DNA of 64,000 bases from an uncultured Rhodospirillales bacterium. GTDB lineage: Bacteria; Pseudomonadota; Alphaproteobacteria; Azospirillales; Azospirillaceae. Under the pieces are notes generated by a model. It saw only the letters and a list, made by a program, of their open reading frames with translations. It did not search any database and was not told the DNA's origin. Below are positions 43,561 through 52,750 of the stretch, one piece after another; position 1 is the stretch's first letter; every line of letters starts with the position of its first letter. The stretch lies in NCBI GenBank assembly GCA_903927615.1, contig CAIYNU010000011.1:25801-89800 (forward strand). The letters are read 5' to 3'. Position numbers and translations under genes: made by a program.

Positions 43561-43665
43561 GGTTCGAGGATGACCGGTGGCACCGGGATTTTATCCGACG
43601 GCGTCCAATGATCCAACGGCAGAGACGGCATTGTCGGGATCTCCCTGTTCAGGGGCGGGGAATCG

Positions 43666-44109
43666 ATGCCGAGCCGAACGGTTGTGCAAAACGGCGGACA
43701 AGGGTTTCGCCTGAAAGCCAACCTCCTGGTGCAAGAGTTCAACCGAGCCGGTCCGGTGCTGCGCCTGCTGCTTCGTTACATCCAAGCCCTGATCACCCAG
43801 ATGGCACAGACGGCGGTTTGCAATCGCCACCACTCCCTCGATCAGAAATTGGGCCGTTGGTTGTTATTGAGCCTCGATCGTCTGCATTCTAATGAACTGG
43901 TGATGACACAAGAACTGATTGCCAATATGCTTGGTGTCCGTCGCGAGGGCGTTACCGAAGCCGCGGGAAAATTACAGAAAGATGGCGTAATTCGCTATAA
44001 ACGCGGGCAAATAGCGGTTATGGACCGCAAGAAACTTGAACTTCGGACCTGTGAGTGCCATGCGGTGGTGAAGAAGGAATATGATCGACGGCTCCCGTCA
44101 AAATCCTGA
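43666..44109 (+). pseudogene. Crp/Fnr-family regulator lacking its N-terminal sensor domain
   Basis: 147 residues that match only the C-terminal half of a Crp/Fnr subfamily: an effector-domain exit strand (SRTVVQNGGQGFRLKANLLVQEFNRAG), the dimer helix (VLRLLLRYIQALITQMAQTAVCNRHHSLDQKLGRWLLLSLDRL) and the helix-turn-helix (LVMTQELIANMLGVRREGVTEAAGKLQKDGVIRYKRGQI). The cyclic-nucleotide-binding beta-barrel, about 90 residues, is missing and cannot be found in other frames upstream. An ATG with GGGGAA upstream exists, so a DNA-binding remnant could still be made. Either a 5'-deleted pseudogene or a dominant-negative form. Confidence 0.75.
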
Positions 44110-44467
44110 TCAACCATGGATGATCCAGTCGCTGCATGGGTGGCGGTGACTTGGTCAAGCGGCGGCGACCTGCCGGAGTTTCCGTCCTCGTGGTCTGGAT
44201 TGGCATTGACGCTGACATCGATCCAGATTCCAGACCTTTTCCTGACTTTTCCCGGACCCGGGGGACGATGGGGAACCGCAGCAATCGCGAAAGGTTCTTC
44301 TATGGGCGCGCCACCGGCGACCCCGAACGCGGTGCCCGGGGCGCAGAACTCATGCCGCTTACCGTGATTCCTGTGCTAAACCAACCTAGCCATACTTTGG
44401 TGGGCGCATCCGTTGTCAGTCGGTTCCATAAAGTCATCGCTTGCTATTATATTCGCGGACGAACGAC
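44110..44467. other. Intergenic region after the truncated Crp/Fnr gene
   Basis: Composition shifts from GC-rich to more AT-rich towards 44400. Open frames cross it but none shows a recognisable protein. AT-rich sequence near 44440-44460 (GCTATTATATTC) may hold the promoter of the next gene. Otherwise nothing seen. Confidence 0.4.
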
Positions 44468-45751
44468 ATGCTTACGACCTCGCAATGGAGCGTTCTTTTA
44501 GCCTGGGCGTTCAAACCGCTTCAAAGGCATGTCAATAACTATGTCAAGGCCAGAGTCGTCAAAGCTTACACGCCTTATGCTTGCATTTTTGGCCCTGATT
44601 TTAAAAAACAGATAGGGACGCCTCGCTTCAGGATCAGCAGCCTAGGACGGCGTGGACCAAAAAAATGGCTAGTTCTCCTCATTCCCGTCAGCAAATATGT
44701 CCCGCAGGAGGTGGTGGCAGAGGCGATGTTTCGTTCGTCGATGACTTTGGACCAAATCAAACGCCGATTTCCGAACATCTGGCTTCATCCAAATCCTCAG
44801 CGTTATATCGCAGTTCATTTAATCGATGCGCTGCGGTCAATGTATCATGAAATCGTACTGAGTGTTAAGTTACGATGTTCCGGCGGTCAGATCGGCCGCG
44901 ACAGCAGTATAATGAACGTAAATCGCGTACGATATTCAATAATTAAAGTTACTGATATTTTAAATGCGCTTGCACTGTGCGTTGCTGGGCTGACTATTAT
45001 TATAGCGTTGTTTGTAATATTATCGCCTTTGTTTGAGTCTCCTCCACCTCTAAATCCTGAGCTGATCAAATCCTTCAGTCAGGCGACCAAACAATTAGGG
45101 GTGCTGGTTCGGGTCAGACCACTCCAAAACGCTTCTTCTCGCCCGGGTCCAGAACCTGAAGAAAATGATAAGGTCCCGACACTCACCATAAGCTATCGCG
45201 AGTTTAGCCACCAAGTGCGGCTTTATCCCGATCCTGATGAGGCGGCGACGGTGTTTATGGCTGATCAGGTGCGTAGCGGGAGGGTGCTTCCGGAGTGGGT
45301 GGCTCCTTGCAAGAGGCCGGAAAACGCGGGAAAAGCCCCTGGTGGCCTTCACGACGCCGCGACCGCGTCGTTGCACCTGATGACTTCGGTGGTCCCTGGG
45401 TCTGCGGCGACGTCGGAGCCAGGTGGCGTCCGGACCCAAGTCCTCTTGCCGGCCCTATGCGCGGATACCCTTTTGGCGGCAGCCTCGCGCCGACATACTG
45501 TTGTCGATAAAGCGATTGATCAAAAAGCCCTGAAAAATATGATGAAAGATGTATCAAAAGAGGAGTGCGAGGCGTTTCAGACCGGGGCCCGCAAAGCACT
45601 CGCCTTATCCGAGGATAAACCGATCGATCCGGATACCTACCAAGCGATGATTGATCGGATTACCGCGAATACACAACGTATTCGTCTCGATGCTTTTGGC
45701 TTGCGTCCGATGTTAGGAGCTATTGCGGAATCTTCCTGTGCCGAACAGTGA
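44468..45751 (+). CDS. Unrecognised single-pass membrane protein
   Basis: 427 residues. An N-terminal basic region (LLAWAFKPLQRHVNNYVKARVVKAY, RISSLGRRGPKKWLVLLIPVSKYVPQEVVAEAMF) is followed by one strong membrane helix (LNALALCVAGLTIIIALFVILSPLF, about 165-190) and a C-terminal domain of about 235 residues with few hydrophobic stretches and several Cys. I do not recognise any family. The 5' half is clearly richer in A/T than its surroundings, the 3' half less so. It is flanked by a broken regulator gene and a chemoreceptor, which suggests insertion or rearrangement. ATG 44468 is chosen over a TTG at 44441. Confidence 0.55.
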   Translation: MLTTSQWSVLLAWAFKPLQRHVNNYVKARVVKAYTPYACIFGPDFKKQIGTPRFRISSLGRRGPKKWLVLLIPVSKYVPQEVVAEAMFRSSMTLDQIKRRFPNIWLHPNPQRYIAVHLIDALRSMYHEIVLSVKLRCSGGQIGRDSSIMNVNRVRYSIIKVTDILNALALCVAGLTIIIALFVILSPLFESPPPLNPELIKSFSQATKQLGVLVRVRPLQNASSRPGPEPEENDKVPTLTISYREFSHQVRLYPDPDEAATVFMADQVRSGRVLPEWVAPCKRPENAGKAPGGLHDAATASLHLMTSVVPGSAATSEPGGVRTQVLLPALCADTLLAAASRRHTVVDKAIDQKALKNMMKDVSKEECEAFQTGARKALALSEDKPIDPDTYQAMIDRITANTQRIRLDAFGLRPMLGAIAESSCAEQ

Positions 45752-45790
45752 CCTGGGTCAATCCTGGCCATGTTTCCGGCTGGGCGAGCT

Positions 45791-47500
45791 TCAGCCGGCC
45801 CGAACACGGCCAAGGAACTTGCCGACCTCGCTGCTGAGGCGATCGGAGGTGGTGGCGAGGGCTTCGGCATTGGCTAAAACTTGCGCTGCGGAACGCCCGG
45901 CCTCCAACGCAACCTCGGTCACGCCGGCGATATTACGGGCGGCATCGCCGGTTCCGGCCGAGGCGTATTCAACGCTGCGCCCAATTTCTCGGGTCGCCGC
46001 CTGCTGTTGCTCAATAGCGGACGCAATGGTGGTGTTGACCACGTTCAGTTCGGTAATGGTTGCGGCAATATCGGTGATCGCGGTTACCGCCTGGCCGGTG
46101 GCCTCGCGAACTTCGGCGATTTGGGCGCTGATGTCGTCGGTGGCTTGTGCGGTCTGGCGGGCCAGATTTTTGACTTCATTGGCCACCACCGCGAAGCCCT
46201 TGCCCGCTTCCCCGGCCCGTGCCGCCTCAATGGTGGCGTTGAGCGCCAGCAGGTTGGTTTGGGCCGCGATCTTATTGATGAGTTGCACGATTTCGCCGAT
46301 ACGGCGCACCGTGCCGGCCAGTCCGTCCACGATCTTGTTGGTGCCTTCGGCCTTTTCCGTGGCTTGGCGGGACGTCTGCCGGGCTTGGACCACCTGGCGG
46401 CCAATCTCGTTAATGGATGCCGTCAATTCCTGGGCGGCGGCGGCGACGGCCTGCACGTAGCCGGACGCTTCGTCAGCGGCGCCGGCGGCGGCTCGGGCAC
46501 TGCTGGAGGTTTGTTCGACCGCGCCATTCATCGAGAGCGCCGCAGTCTTGAGGTCGCCTGCCGACAAGGACACGCCTTTGATAAACGAGTCGACATTGGT
46601 TTCAAAGTCGTTGGCCAGGGCGAGCATCACCGCCTGGCGTTCGGCCTTAATGAGATTTTGGTTTTCGCTGGTCTGTAGACGCTTGCGTTCGACGACGAGG
46701 ACGCTGAAGGCGCGGAGTGAAGACACGATGGCCCCCAGTTCATCCCGACGAGCCAGGATGTCGACATCCACACTTTCCTGCTCGTTCGCAACCTCAACGG
46801 TGGCGTCAGCGATGCGGCGGATGGATTGGGTGGTGCTGCGGCCAACCGCTGCGGCGATGATCGCGATGACGAGGGCCGCGGCTAAAGTGGTCAACAGGAA
46901 GATCAGCGTCAGGTTTCGGGCGTCGACACCGGTCCGTTCAGCCCGTGCCTGGGAATCGGCAAGGGCCGTCGCCAGGAAGGCGTCGATGGTTGACGCCATG
47001 TGATCAAAAAATTTCTTCTTAAAGGGCTCGACAAATGCGGCGGCACTGGAAAAGTCAACATCCAGCATGGAAACCACTACGTCCATGGTCTGCCGCACAT
47101 CGTCAACCTGCTTCAAGGCTCCGTCGAATGCGGCCACTTGATCTGGGGTCGCGAAGCGGTCGCGGTAGGTTTTCAGGCGCTCATCCAGGCTTCCGGTCAG
47201 GTCCTTGATTGCCTTCACCCTGGCTTCCAGCCCGGCGGCATCCAGCGACTTGGCCGCCTGATCGGTCAACAACCGGTAGATTTCCGCGTCCAATTCGTGA
47301 GTCTTGACGCTGGCCTCGAACAGAACGGCAGATCCAGTCATATTGCGGTCAACGATATAATTAATCTGCGCGCGTCCCCGTTCCAATCCCTCGCTACCGA
47401 GCCAAGCCAGGGCCCCCATCAGCAGAATGGTGATGACGGGAGAGATCGCGAATTTGACCAGGAAAGGAATGTCGGACAGTCTGCCAACGCGATGGAACAT
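45791..47500 (-). CDS. Methyl-accepting chemotaxis protein
   Basis: 569 residues. First membrane helix [23 protein letters not shown], a periplasmic four-helix-type sensor of about 150 residues, second helix [28 protein letters not shown] domain, and the cytoplasmic hairpin whose conserved tip reads [44 protein letters not shown]. It signals through CheW/CheA, which are not in the window. Third in a leftward run after a YfiR-like protein and a TonB-dependent receptor, so its input could be linked to the transported ligand. Confidence 0.94.
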   Translation of the reverse strand: MFHRVGRLSDIPFLVKFAISPVITILLMGALAWLGSEGLERGRAQINYIVDRNMTGSAVLFEASVKTHELDAEIYRLLTDQAAKSLDAAGLEARVKAIKDLTGSLDERLKTYRDRFATPDQVAAFDGALKQVDDVRQTMDVVVSMLDVDFSSAAAFVEPFKKKFFDHMASTIDAFLATALADSQARAERTGVDARNLTLIFLLTTLAAALVIAIIAAAVGRSTTQSIRRIADATVEVANEQESVDVDILARRDELGAIVSSLRAFSVLVVERKRLQTSENQNLIKAERQAVMLALANDFETNVDSFIKGVSLSAGDLKTAALSMNGAVEQTSSSARAAAGAADEASGYVQAVAAAAQELTASINEIGRQVVQARQTSRQATEKAEGTNKIVDGLAGTVRRIGEIVQLINKIAAQTNLLALNATIEAARAGEAGKGFAVVANEVKNLARQTAQATDDISAQIAEVREATGQAVTAITDIAATITELNVVNTTIASAIEQQQAATREIGRSVEYASAGTGDAARNIAGVTEVALEAGRSAAQVLANAEALATTSDRLSSEVGKFLGRVRAG

Positions 47501-47544
47501 GGTTCCGGCTTTCCTGGGCTGTTGACCATATCATCTTATTCACC

Positions 47545-47577
47545 TTGCTCTCCCGTCGGTGGACGACGGGAGAGCAA
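47545..47577 (-). terminator. Strong stem-loop between TonB receptor and chemoreceptor genes
   Basis: TTGCTCTCCCGTCG (47545-47558) and CGACGGGAGAGCAA (47564-47577) form a perfect 14-pair stem with a 5-base loop. It lies 36 bases beyond the receptor stop and 44 bases before the chemoreceptor start, both leftward. Without a T run it may be a partial terminator or an mRNA-stabilising element. Confidence 0.55.
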
Positions 47578-47613
47578 GAATGCGTAAGACTGTTTAAACC
47601 AGAAGCGTCCTCA

Positions 47614-49824
47614 TTAGAACTTGATTCCGACCGTGAGGGTGCCTTGCCGCTCGACTGGCGGAGTGTTGGTGAACTGAGTCGTGCTCGACTGGAAATTGAT
47701 CAGGTTCAGGGCGACCCATGCCCAGTCAGTCACGTTGTAGGCAATTCTGGCGTCGAACGTGACGTAGGACGGAACGGTATATTTGTTGTAAGTGCCGCCC
47801 ATCAGCCCATAACTGCCAAACTGCGGATTGGTATTGGGTAGCGAGAACGATGAAGAATAACGGCCAAACAGGTCAAAATCCCAGGCATGGTAGCTGTAGC
47901 CACCACGCATGGTCAGCAGGCTGTGCGGAGTTGCCCCTTGATAAAAGAGATCGAGGGTCATGTTTCCGTTTTGGTCGTATTGGGCGAAGTTGAAATTATC
48001 GTGAATGAACTCAAGCCGATAGTTTGCGCCCCAACGCCAGCTATCGGTGTGGCCATCAAAGGCAAGTTCCATCCCATAGGAATGAGAGTCGCCGATGTTG
48101 ACCCCTTGCAGCAGGGTCTGATTGCCGGTCACGGCGCGATAAGCGAAGGGGTCGGCCGAGCTTAAATTTTGATAGGTGTCATAAAACACCGAAGACGAAG
48201 CCTTGGACGATATGTCGCTGAGGTCCCGGGTATAGCCTAATTCATAGTTGGTGACGATGGTCGGTTCGAGTGTGGGGTTGCCGTTGACGAGTGCCGGGAC
48301 CGATGCACTGAAGCCCCCTCCCAACGGAACCGTCCGGGTGATCGGTTCGAACCAGGCGTAATCCACCAGCGGCGGCATTTGGATGCCACGGCCATAGGAC
48401 AGGCGGATGGTGTCGGTGTCTGTCGCCTTGACCACCAAGCCTGAATTAACGCTGACTTCATCGATGGTTTTATTGTTGAAGTCGGCGTTGGTGTAGGGCC
48501 AGGTGACGGGGTTAGTGGTCATCAAGGCGCTCGCCAAACCGGCGTTGGTCATGGCGTTGAGCAGTGGAATTGGGATGTTGTTGGTGATCGGAACCGGCCC
48601 GTTGACGTTTGGACCCCTTCGCTCCAGTTGGAGGTGATCGAACCGGAGTGCGTTGGTCATATTGACGCTGGGGGTGATCGCCCAATCCCACATGCCAGAG
48701 CCCGAATACACGGTATAGCCAGCATGAACATCTTCGCTGGGGACTGAATTCATGGTATTGTAACGGTATTCACCGGCGATGCGCAACGTATGGTCGGCGC
48801 CGATTTTGAATAGATCCTGGAGTTTGGCCGAGGTGACAGATTCCCGAGTGCTGAGTTTATCACCAGTGGCCAGGTCTTCAATGACGCCCGGGAGCGCGTC
48901 GACCATGGAATAACTGGTGAAGACGACGTTCTTGTAGACTTGGCCATCGATCATACCGAGCCCGGTGTTGGCGCTGACCGTGGCTTTGATGGAATCAGAC
49001 CTCAATTGGTCCGGGCGGGCAAAAAAAGGCAGCATCCACTGGTTTTGCGCCACCAAACTATGGCTGGCTTCCAAGCCGACTTGAATATCTTCGGTGAGTT
49101 GCCCCAACACGTCCAGGTTAGCCGCACGCCGAAACGGATCCTGGGTCAGCGGCGCGGTCAGCAGGTTGGTCAGATTGTCGTTGAACGGTTGGGCATTATA
49201 ACCGCCCGCGGACAGGCGCACGCCCAATTTGTCGCCCACATGGGCGGTTCCGACGGCGGAAACTTCCTTATAACCCTGAGTCCCGATGCGAACCGAGGCC
49301 TCGTTGACAGTGTCGTAGAGCGGACTGACTGTGACGATGTTGACCACGCCTGCGGCGGCGTTGAAGCCGAATAACGCGGTATTCGGACCCTTGACCACCT
49401 CGATCTGGTGAATTTCCGCCAGTTCCACCGGAATCGCATCCCAATTGGTGAAACCGAAATAGTCGACATAGACCTGACGGCCGTTGACGAGGACCAGTAG
49501 GCGTGGCTCCATCGTCGAATCGTAGCCGCGGACCGAAACGTCGCTGTCACCGCGGGTGAACTGGAGCACGTCGAGGTCCGTATATTCTTTGAGAATACCC
49601 GGGATATCGAGTGCCGCCGCGTGCCGTATCTGATCAGCGGTAATGATCGTCATGGCCATCGGCACGTCAGAAGCACGTTGCGGTTTTCCCGTGGCGCTGG
49701 TTGTGACCGGTTCGCCAAACATTTGTTCCAACGATCCGTAATCTACATTTTCCGCCCTGGCTGTCGCCGCAACCACCCCAACCGCAAGAAAACCGGCAGT
49801 TGCCAAAAGATAATTCTTCAACAT
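47614..49824 (-). CDS. TonB-dependent outer-membrane receptor
   Basis: 736 residues with a signal peptide (NYLLATAGFLAVGVVAATARA). The plug domain shows PMAMTIITADQIRHAAALDIPGILKEY, VSVRGYDSTMEPRLLVLVNGRQVYVD and IEVVKGPNTALFGFNAAAGVVNIVT; the beta-barrel follows and ends with an aromatic-rich strand finishing in Phe (GTLTVGIKF). Imports a siderophore, cobalamin or other scarce ligand; the substrate is not evident. The partner YfiR-like gene is 45 bases upstream. Such pairs are often linked to sensory proteins, here a chemoreceptor. Confidence 0.93.
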   Translation of the reverse strand: MLKNYLLATAGFLAVGVVAATARAENVDYGSLEQMFGEPVTTSATGKPQRASDVPMAMTIITADQIRHAAALDIPGILKEYTDLDVLQFTRGDSDVSVRGYDSTMEPRLLVLVNGRQVYVDYFGFTNWDAIPVELAEIHQIEVVKGPNTALFGFNAAAGVVNIVTVSPLYDTVNEASVRIGTQGYKEVSAVGTAHVGDKLGVRLSAGGYNAQPFNDNLTNLLTAPLTQDPFRRAANLDVLGQLTEDIQVGLEASHSLVAQNQWMLPFFARPDQLRSDSIKATVSANTGLGMIDGQVYKNVVFTSYSMVDALPGVIEDLATGDKLSTRESVTSAKLQDLFKIGADHTLRIAGEYRYNTMNSVPSEDVHAGYTVYSGSGMWDWAITPSVNMTNALRFDHLQLERRGPNVNGPVPITNNIPIPLLNAMTNAGLASALMTTNPVTWPYTNADFNNKTIDEVSVNSGLVVKATDTDTIRLSYGRGIQMPPLVDYAWFEPITRTVPLGGGFSASVPALVNGNPTLEPTIVTNYELGYTRDLSDISSKASSSVFYDTYQNLSSADPFAYRAVTGNQTLLQGVNIGDSHSYGMELAFDGHTDSWRWGANYRLEFIHDNFNFAQYDQNGNMTLDLFYQGATPHSLLTMRGGYSYHAWDFDLFGRYSSSFSLPNTNPQFGSYGLMGGTYNKYTVPSYVTFDARIAYNVTDWAWVALNLINFQSSTTQFTNTPPVERQGTLTVGIKF

Positions 49825-49869
49825 TTCGGATACCTTCCTGGCTGAATTCGGGGGACAAGCCCGGCTTTC

Positions 49870-50433
49870 TTAAAGTTCCGTAATTAACATACGAAAGGTG
49901 GGGACGAACTCGACACCAGTTGACTGACCTGCCGCACCGTTATAGAGTACTTGCACCTTGGGTTCGCTGACGATCGAGATGACACATTTGCCGGTTTTGG
50001 CACAATCAGGATCGGTCGACAGGGTCAGTACCTTGCGGGCCTTAACCGCCGTTGAGATCTCGTCGAGTTCTCCCATCGACAGGCCTCGGGTGACAATGGC
50101 GGCAGGACTATCCAGGGTCGCGATCTGGCTAAGTTCTACAGCCTTTGAGACCGGGACAATGGTTCCGGCCTTGATTGTGGTGAGCAGTGAGCGGATTACC
50201 TCCGCGTCTTTGACCGATTCGGGGTTCGCGGGGTTGAACAGAACTGAAACCGAGAGACTGCCGGTGGGCTTGCTGGACAGGAAGCTCACCGCCTTGAGCA
50301 TAAGCTGGACATCTTTTGCGGTGGTTTCGGCGCGCGCCGTCCCGGTCGCGGTTCCGGTCAGTGACATTGCCAAAAGTCCAGCAACAACAAGCCGTGGCAC
50401 GGCTTTCAACAGACACCGTATATTATTTATCAT
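49870..50433 (-). CDS. Periplasmic protein, possibly YfiR/DUF4154-like
   Basis: 187 residues, signal peptide ending at ARA. The mature protein has SVSVLFNPANPESVKDAEVIRSLL, then CAKTGKCVISIVSEPKVQVLYNGAAGQSTGVEFVPTFRML. The layout (small periplasmic domain, a Cys pair, a C-terminal strand pattern of V-x-F...F-x-x-x-x) and position before a TonB receptor recall YfiR/DUF4154 proteins, which gate inner-membrane signalling enzymes. The match is weak and should be treated as a guess; the export signal is solid. Confidence 0.5.
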   Translation of the reverse strand: MINNIRCLLKAVPRLVVAGLLAMSLTGTATGTARAETTAKDVQLMLKAVSFLSSKPTGSLSVSVLFNPANPESVKDAEVIRSLLTTIKAGTIVPVSKAVELSQIATLDSPAAIVTRGLSMGELDEISTAVKARKVLTLSTDPDCAKTGKCVISIVSEPKVQVLYNGAAGQSTGVEFVPTFRMLITEL

Positions 50434-50922
50434 GCGTGGCGCTCCCTTAGCTCGTCATTTGTTTTCTGATCCCGGTGACGCATGCTTTTGGGCGGCGGAC
50501 TTGACGGAATATGGTCAACCGGTACGCGAACCATTGCAAGGGCGCGCCCGCCCCATATCGGGTAACGATTGATTAGTCGTCAATACTTCTCAAAACCATT
50601 GCCGGCAACTTACCCTAAGTGTGGCAAATTAGCTTCACCGGTTGGCTAGCGCGTTGCAATGGGGCGAGATCTCGGTATCCAATGCTCCTTGTTTTCGTCA
50701 ACCGGGACGACCGTAAGAGGCAACAAGGGGGGGCGCCCGGCGCGTGCCTTGGCGCGGTCGGTTTCGACGGAACGGGACTGCCTGCGGGCGGATTCCGGAA
50801 CGGTCAGGACTTTACGGCGAAGGCCCGATCGGCCGATGAGTTCCGTTGGGAATCAGGACGGGAAGGCCGAACACGAAGCGACCGGTGTCGAAATTTCCAG
50901 TCCGACAACCAGACGATCATGC
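50434..50922. other. Intergenic region upstream of the TonB-receptor operon
   Basis: Holds a probable leftward promoter (separate entry). The remainder up to the tRNA promoter contains no supported gene; a frame between 50620 and 50990 has no recognisable protein. Confidence 0.4.
50554..50583 (-). promoter_or_regulatory. Candidate promoter of the YfiR-like/TonB receptor operon
   Basis: On the minus strand TTGACG (50583-50578), an 18-base spacer and GATATG (50559-50554). The -35 is near consensus, the -10 poor. It is about 120 bases before the first start codon. Confidence 0.35.
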
Positions 50923-50951
50923 TTGCACTCCGGTTCGGACCGTGGCATAAC
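50923..50951 (+). promoter_or_regulatory. tRNA-Thr promoter
   Basis: TTGCAC (50923-50928), a 17-base spacer, CATAAC (50946-50951), with the tRNA starting 21 bases downstream. Spacing and position are right for a sigma-70 promoter of a tRNA gene. Confidence 0.5.
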
Positions 50952-50972
50952 CCCGCTCGCCCCAAGCGGCGC

Positions 50973-51047
<75 letters not shown>

Positions 51048-51575
51048 GCTCCTTCAAGGGGTTGACGGACGCTTCCGCCTCATAGGAACGACCCGGTCTT
51101 CTACCGCAGTAGAAGAAAGCGGTGTTTCGGGGCTCTGTAGGGCGTTCGGCGCCCCGCCCAAGACAGTCCGGGGCGTGCTTGCCGCACCGCTTGTTGGCGG
51201 CTCCTTCGGTGTCCCCTAGCATGCGCGCAATCTCTCGCAGCGGGACGTCGGCTTCGATCAGCCAAGTCGCCCCCTTGTGCCGCAATCGGTGAAGGTGTGT
51301 CCAAGGGACCCCGCCGGGAACCAGGGCTTGCCCGAACAACGACATCACCGCCTGCCCTGACGATACGGCATGGCGACAAGGATGCTTTCCCGGCCTTGGC
51401 GACCGAGAAAGGCCCCAAGTGAGGCCTTTCGCCAGTCATCGACTTGCGCTACCCTTAGTCGTCCAGTCCCGGTGATGTGCATACATCCTTATGCGGTGCG
51501 TGCTACCATCGCCGCAATAATGGTATTCCATCGTCAAATCACCCGCCCTGCGGGGCGACACCAAAGGGGACAACC
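51048..51575. other. Decayed integration scar downstream of tRNA-Thr
   Basis: Apart from the integrase remnant (separate entry) this stretch has no intact gene. A repeat of the tRNA 3' end, expected for an attR site, was not seen within it. Just before the small gene at 51576 there is a ribosome site (AAAGGGGA). Confidence 0.45.
51150..51348 (-). pseudogene. Tyrosine recombinase (phage integrase) C-terminal remnant
   Basis: The minus strand reads HLHRLRHKGATWLIEADVPLREIARMLGDTEGAANKRCGKHAPD, the C-terminal catalytic block of a tyrosine integrase: the H-x-L-R-H box (here HRLRH), ATWLxEAxVPLxxIAxxLGDTEG, and the region of the nucleophile Tyr, where K-R-C-G-K-H replaces the usual K-R-Y-G-H-H, so the Tyr is lost. 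No upstream catalytic domain is present. It lies about 100 bases from tRNA-Thr, a typical integration site, and is a dead remnant. Confidence 0.75.
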
Positions 51576-51770
51576 ATGGGTTCCGACAACACCTTCTTGT
51601 CCAAACTGAAAACTTACGCCCTGGCCCGGCTGGAGGAAAAATCCACGTGGCTTGGCCTGCTCGCCATGCTCGCGTCGCTCGGAGTCTCGATCGCGCCCAA
51701 CCATGTTCAGGACATCGCCGCTGCCGCCGCGGCATTGGTGGGAGCGTTGCTGGCCGCGACCGAGGGGTAA
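51576..51770 (+). CDS. Small holin-like membrane protein
   Basis: 64 residues: a charged N-terminus (FLSKLKTYALARLEEKSTW) and two hydrophobic stretches (LGLLAMLASLGVSIAP and IAAAAAALVGALLAATEG) separated by a short loop with NHVQD. Phage holins and GTA-type small proteins have this size and layout. It has a clear close relative on the minus strand at 63437-63610 (shared LARLxEKSTWLGLxAxLxxxGVxxxP). Good ribosome site AAAGGGGA. Next to the integrase remnant, so probably phage-derived. Confidence 0.7.
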   Translation: MGSDNTFLSKLKTYALARLEEKSTWLGLLAMLASLGVSIAPNHVQDIAAAAAALVGALLAATEG

Positions 51771-51800
51771 ATAAACCTCGGGGGCGGGCGATTTCTGGGA

Positions 51801-52487
51801 TCAGACGATGCTGATGGCGACCGTCCCGACTCCCTCGATTTCGCCCGTCACCCGATCCCCTCGCGTCAACGGGCCGACCCCTTCGGGTGTGCCGGTGTAA
51901 ATCAGGTCGCCGGCCGCCAGCGTGACCAGTTGCGACAGGGTGGCGATGGTCTCCGGCACGGACCAGATCAAGTCGGCAAGATTGCCCTTCTGGCGTTCGA
52001 CCCCGTTGACCGAGAGCCGAATCCCGGCCCGGCCCGGATGACCGAAGGACGCAACCGGTTTAATCGTGCCGATCGGCGCGGAGTGGTCGAAGCCCTTGGA
52101 CATGTCCCAGGGTTGGCCTACCGCTTTGGCGGCGTTTTGGAGGTCACGGCGCGTAAGATCGATGCCGGCGGCATAACCGAAGACATGATCGAGGGCTGAA
52201 CCGGCGTCGATATTGGCGCCGCCCCGGCCGATGGCCACCACCAGCTCGATTTCGTGGTGGAAATTCGAGGTGGCGGGCGGATAGGGCACCGCGCTGCCGT
52301 CGGCGACGATGGTATCGGCGGGTTTGGTGAAGAAAAACGGCGGCTCACGATCGGGGTCGGAGCCCATCTCGCGGGCATGGGCGGCGTAATTGCGGCCGAC
52401 ACAAAAAATACGCCGGACCGGGAAGCGGGCTTCAGCCCCCGCCACCGGAACCGCGGGCTGTTGCCAGATCGGGAACACGTAAGTCAT
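51801..52487 (-). CDS. Fumarylacetoacetate hydrolase family protein
   Basis: 228 residues. FCVGRNYAAHAREMGSDPDREPPFFFTKPADTIV, HHEIELVVAIGRGGANI with the metal-binding Glu residues, VFGYAAGIDLTRRDLQNAAK, PWDMSKGFDHSAPIG, and LITLAAGDLIYTGTPEGVGPL-type ending. Members hydrolyse or decarboxylate oxo-acids such as acylpyruvates, using Mg2+. The short form matches acylpyruvase or fumarylpyruvate hydrolase types; the substrate is not certain. The ATG at 52487 is preceded by AAAGGAG. Convergent with the holin-like gene. Confidence 0.92.
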   Translation of the reverse strand: MTYVFPIWQQPAVPVAGAEARFPVRRIFCVGRNYAAHAREMGSDPDREPPFFFTKPADTIVADGSAVPYPPATSNFHHEIELVVAIGRGGANIDAGSALDHVFGYAAGIDLTRRDLQNAAKAVGQPWDMSKGFDHSAPIGTIKPVASFGHPGRAGIRLSVNGVERQKGNLADLIWSVPETIATLSQLVTLAAGDLIYTGTPEGVGPLTRGDRVTGEIEGVGTVAISIV

Positions 52488-52750
52488 GCCCGGCTCCTTT
52501 CCTGCCTCATGCTTTTCCGTTAACATCGCGCGGACCAAATTCTGCCTCGCGCCGGTGCGAACCCTAAGCCACCACGGCCCGCTTGCCAAGGTCCGACGGC
52601 GTCGGGTCCGATGGGGGAGGCCCGCGTGGCGCGCACGACTTTCGGTCTGGAATGGAGGACGCGGCCTTGTCTCAACCAAGCGGGTTCTCTAAAGTCGGGT
52701 GCGTCGGGAACCTGTTTCCGGCCCGTCCGCAACCACCATACAGCCAGACC

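Noticed and set aside
44136..44501. A 121-codon frame between the Crp/Fnr remnant and the unknown membrane protein
   Set aside because: No domain, signal or ribosome site, and it overlaps the likely promoter and start of the next gene.
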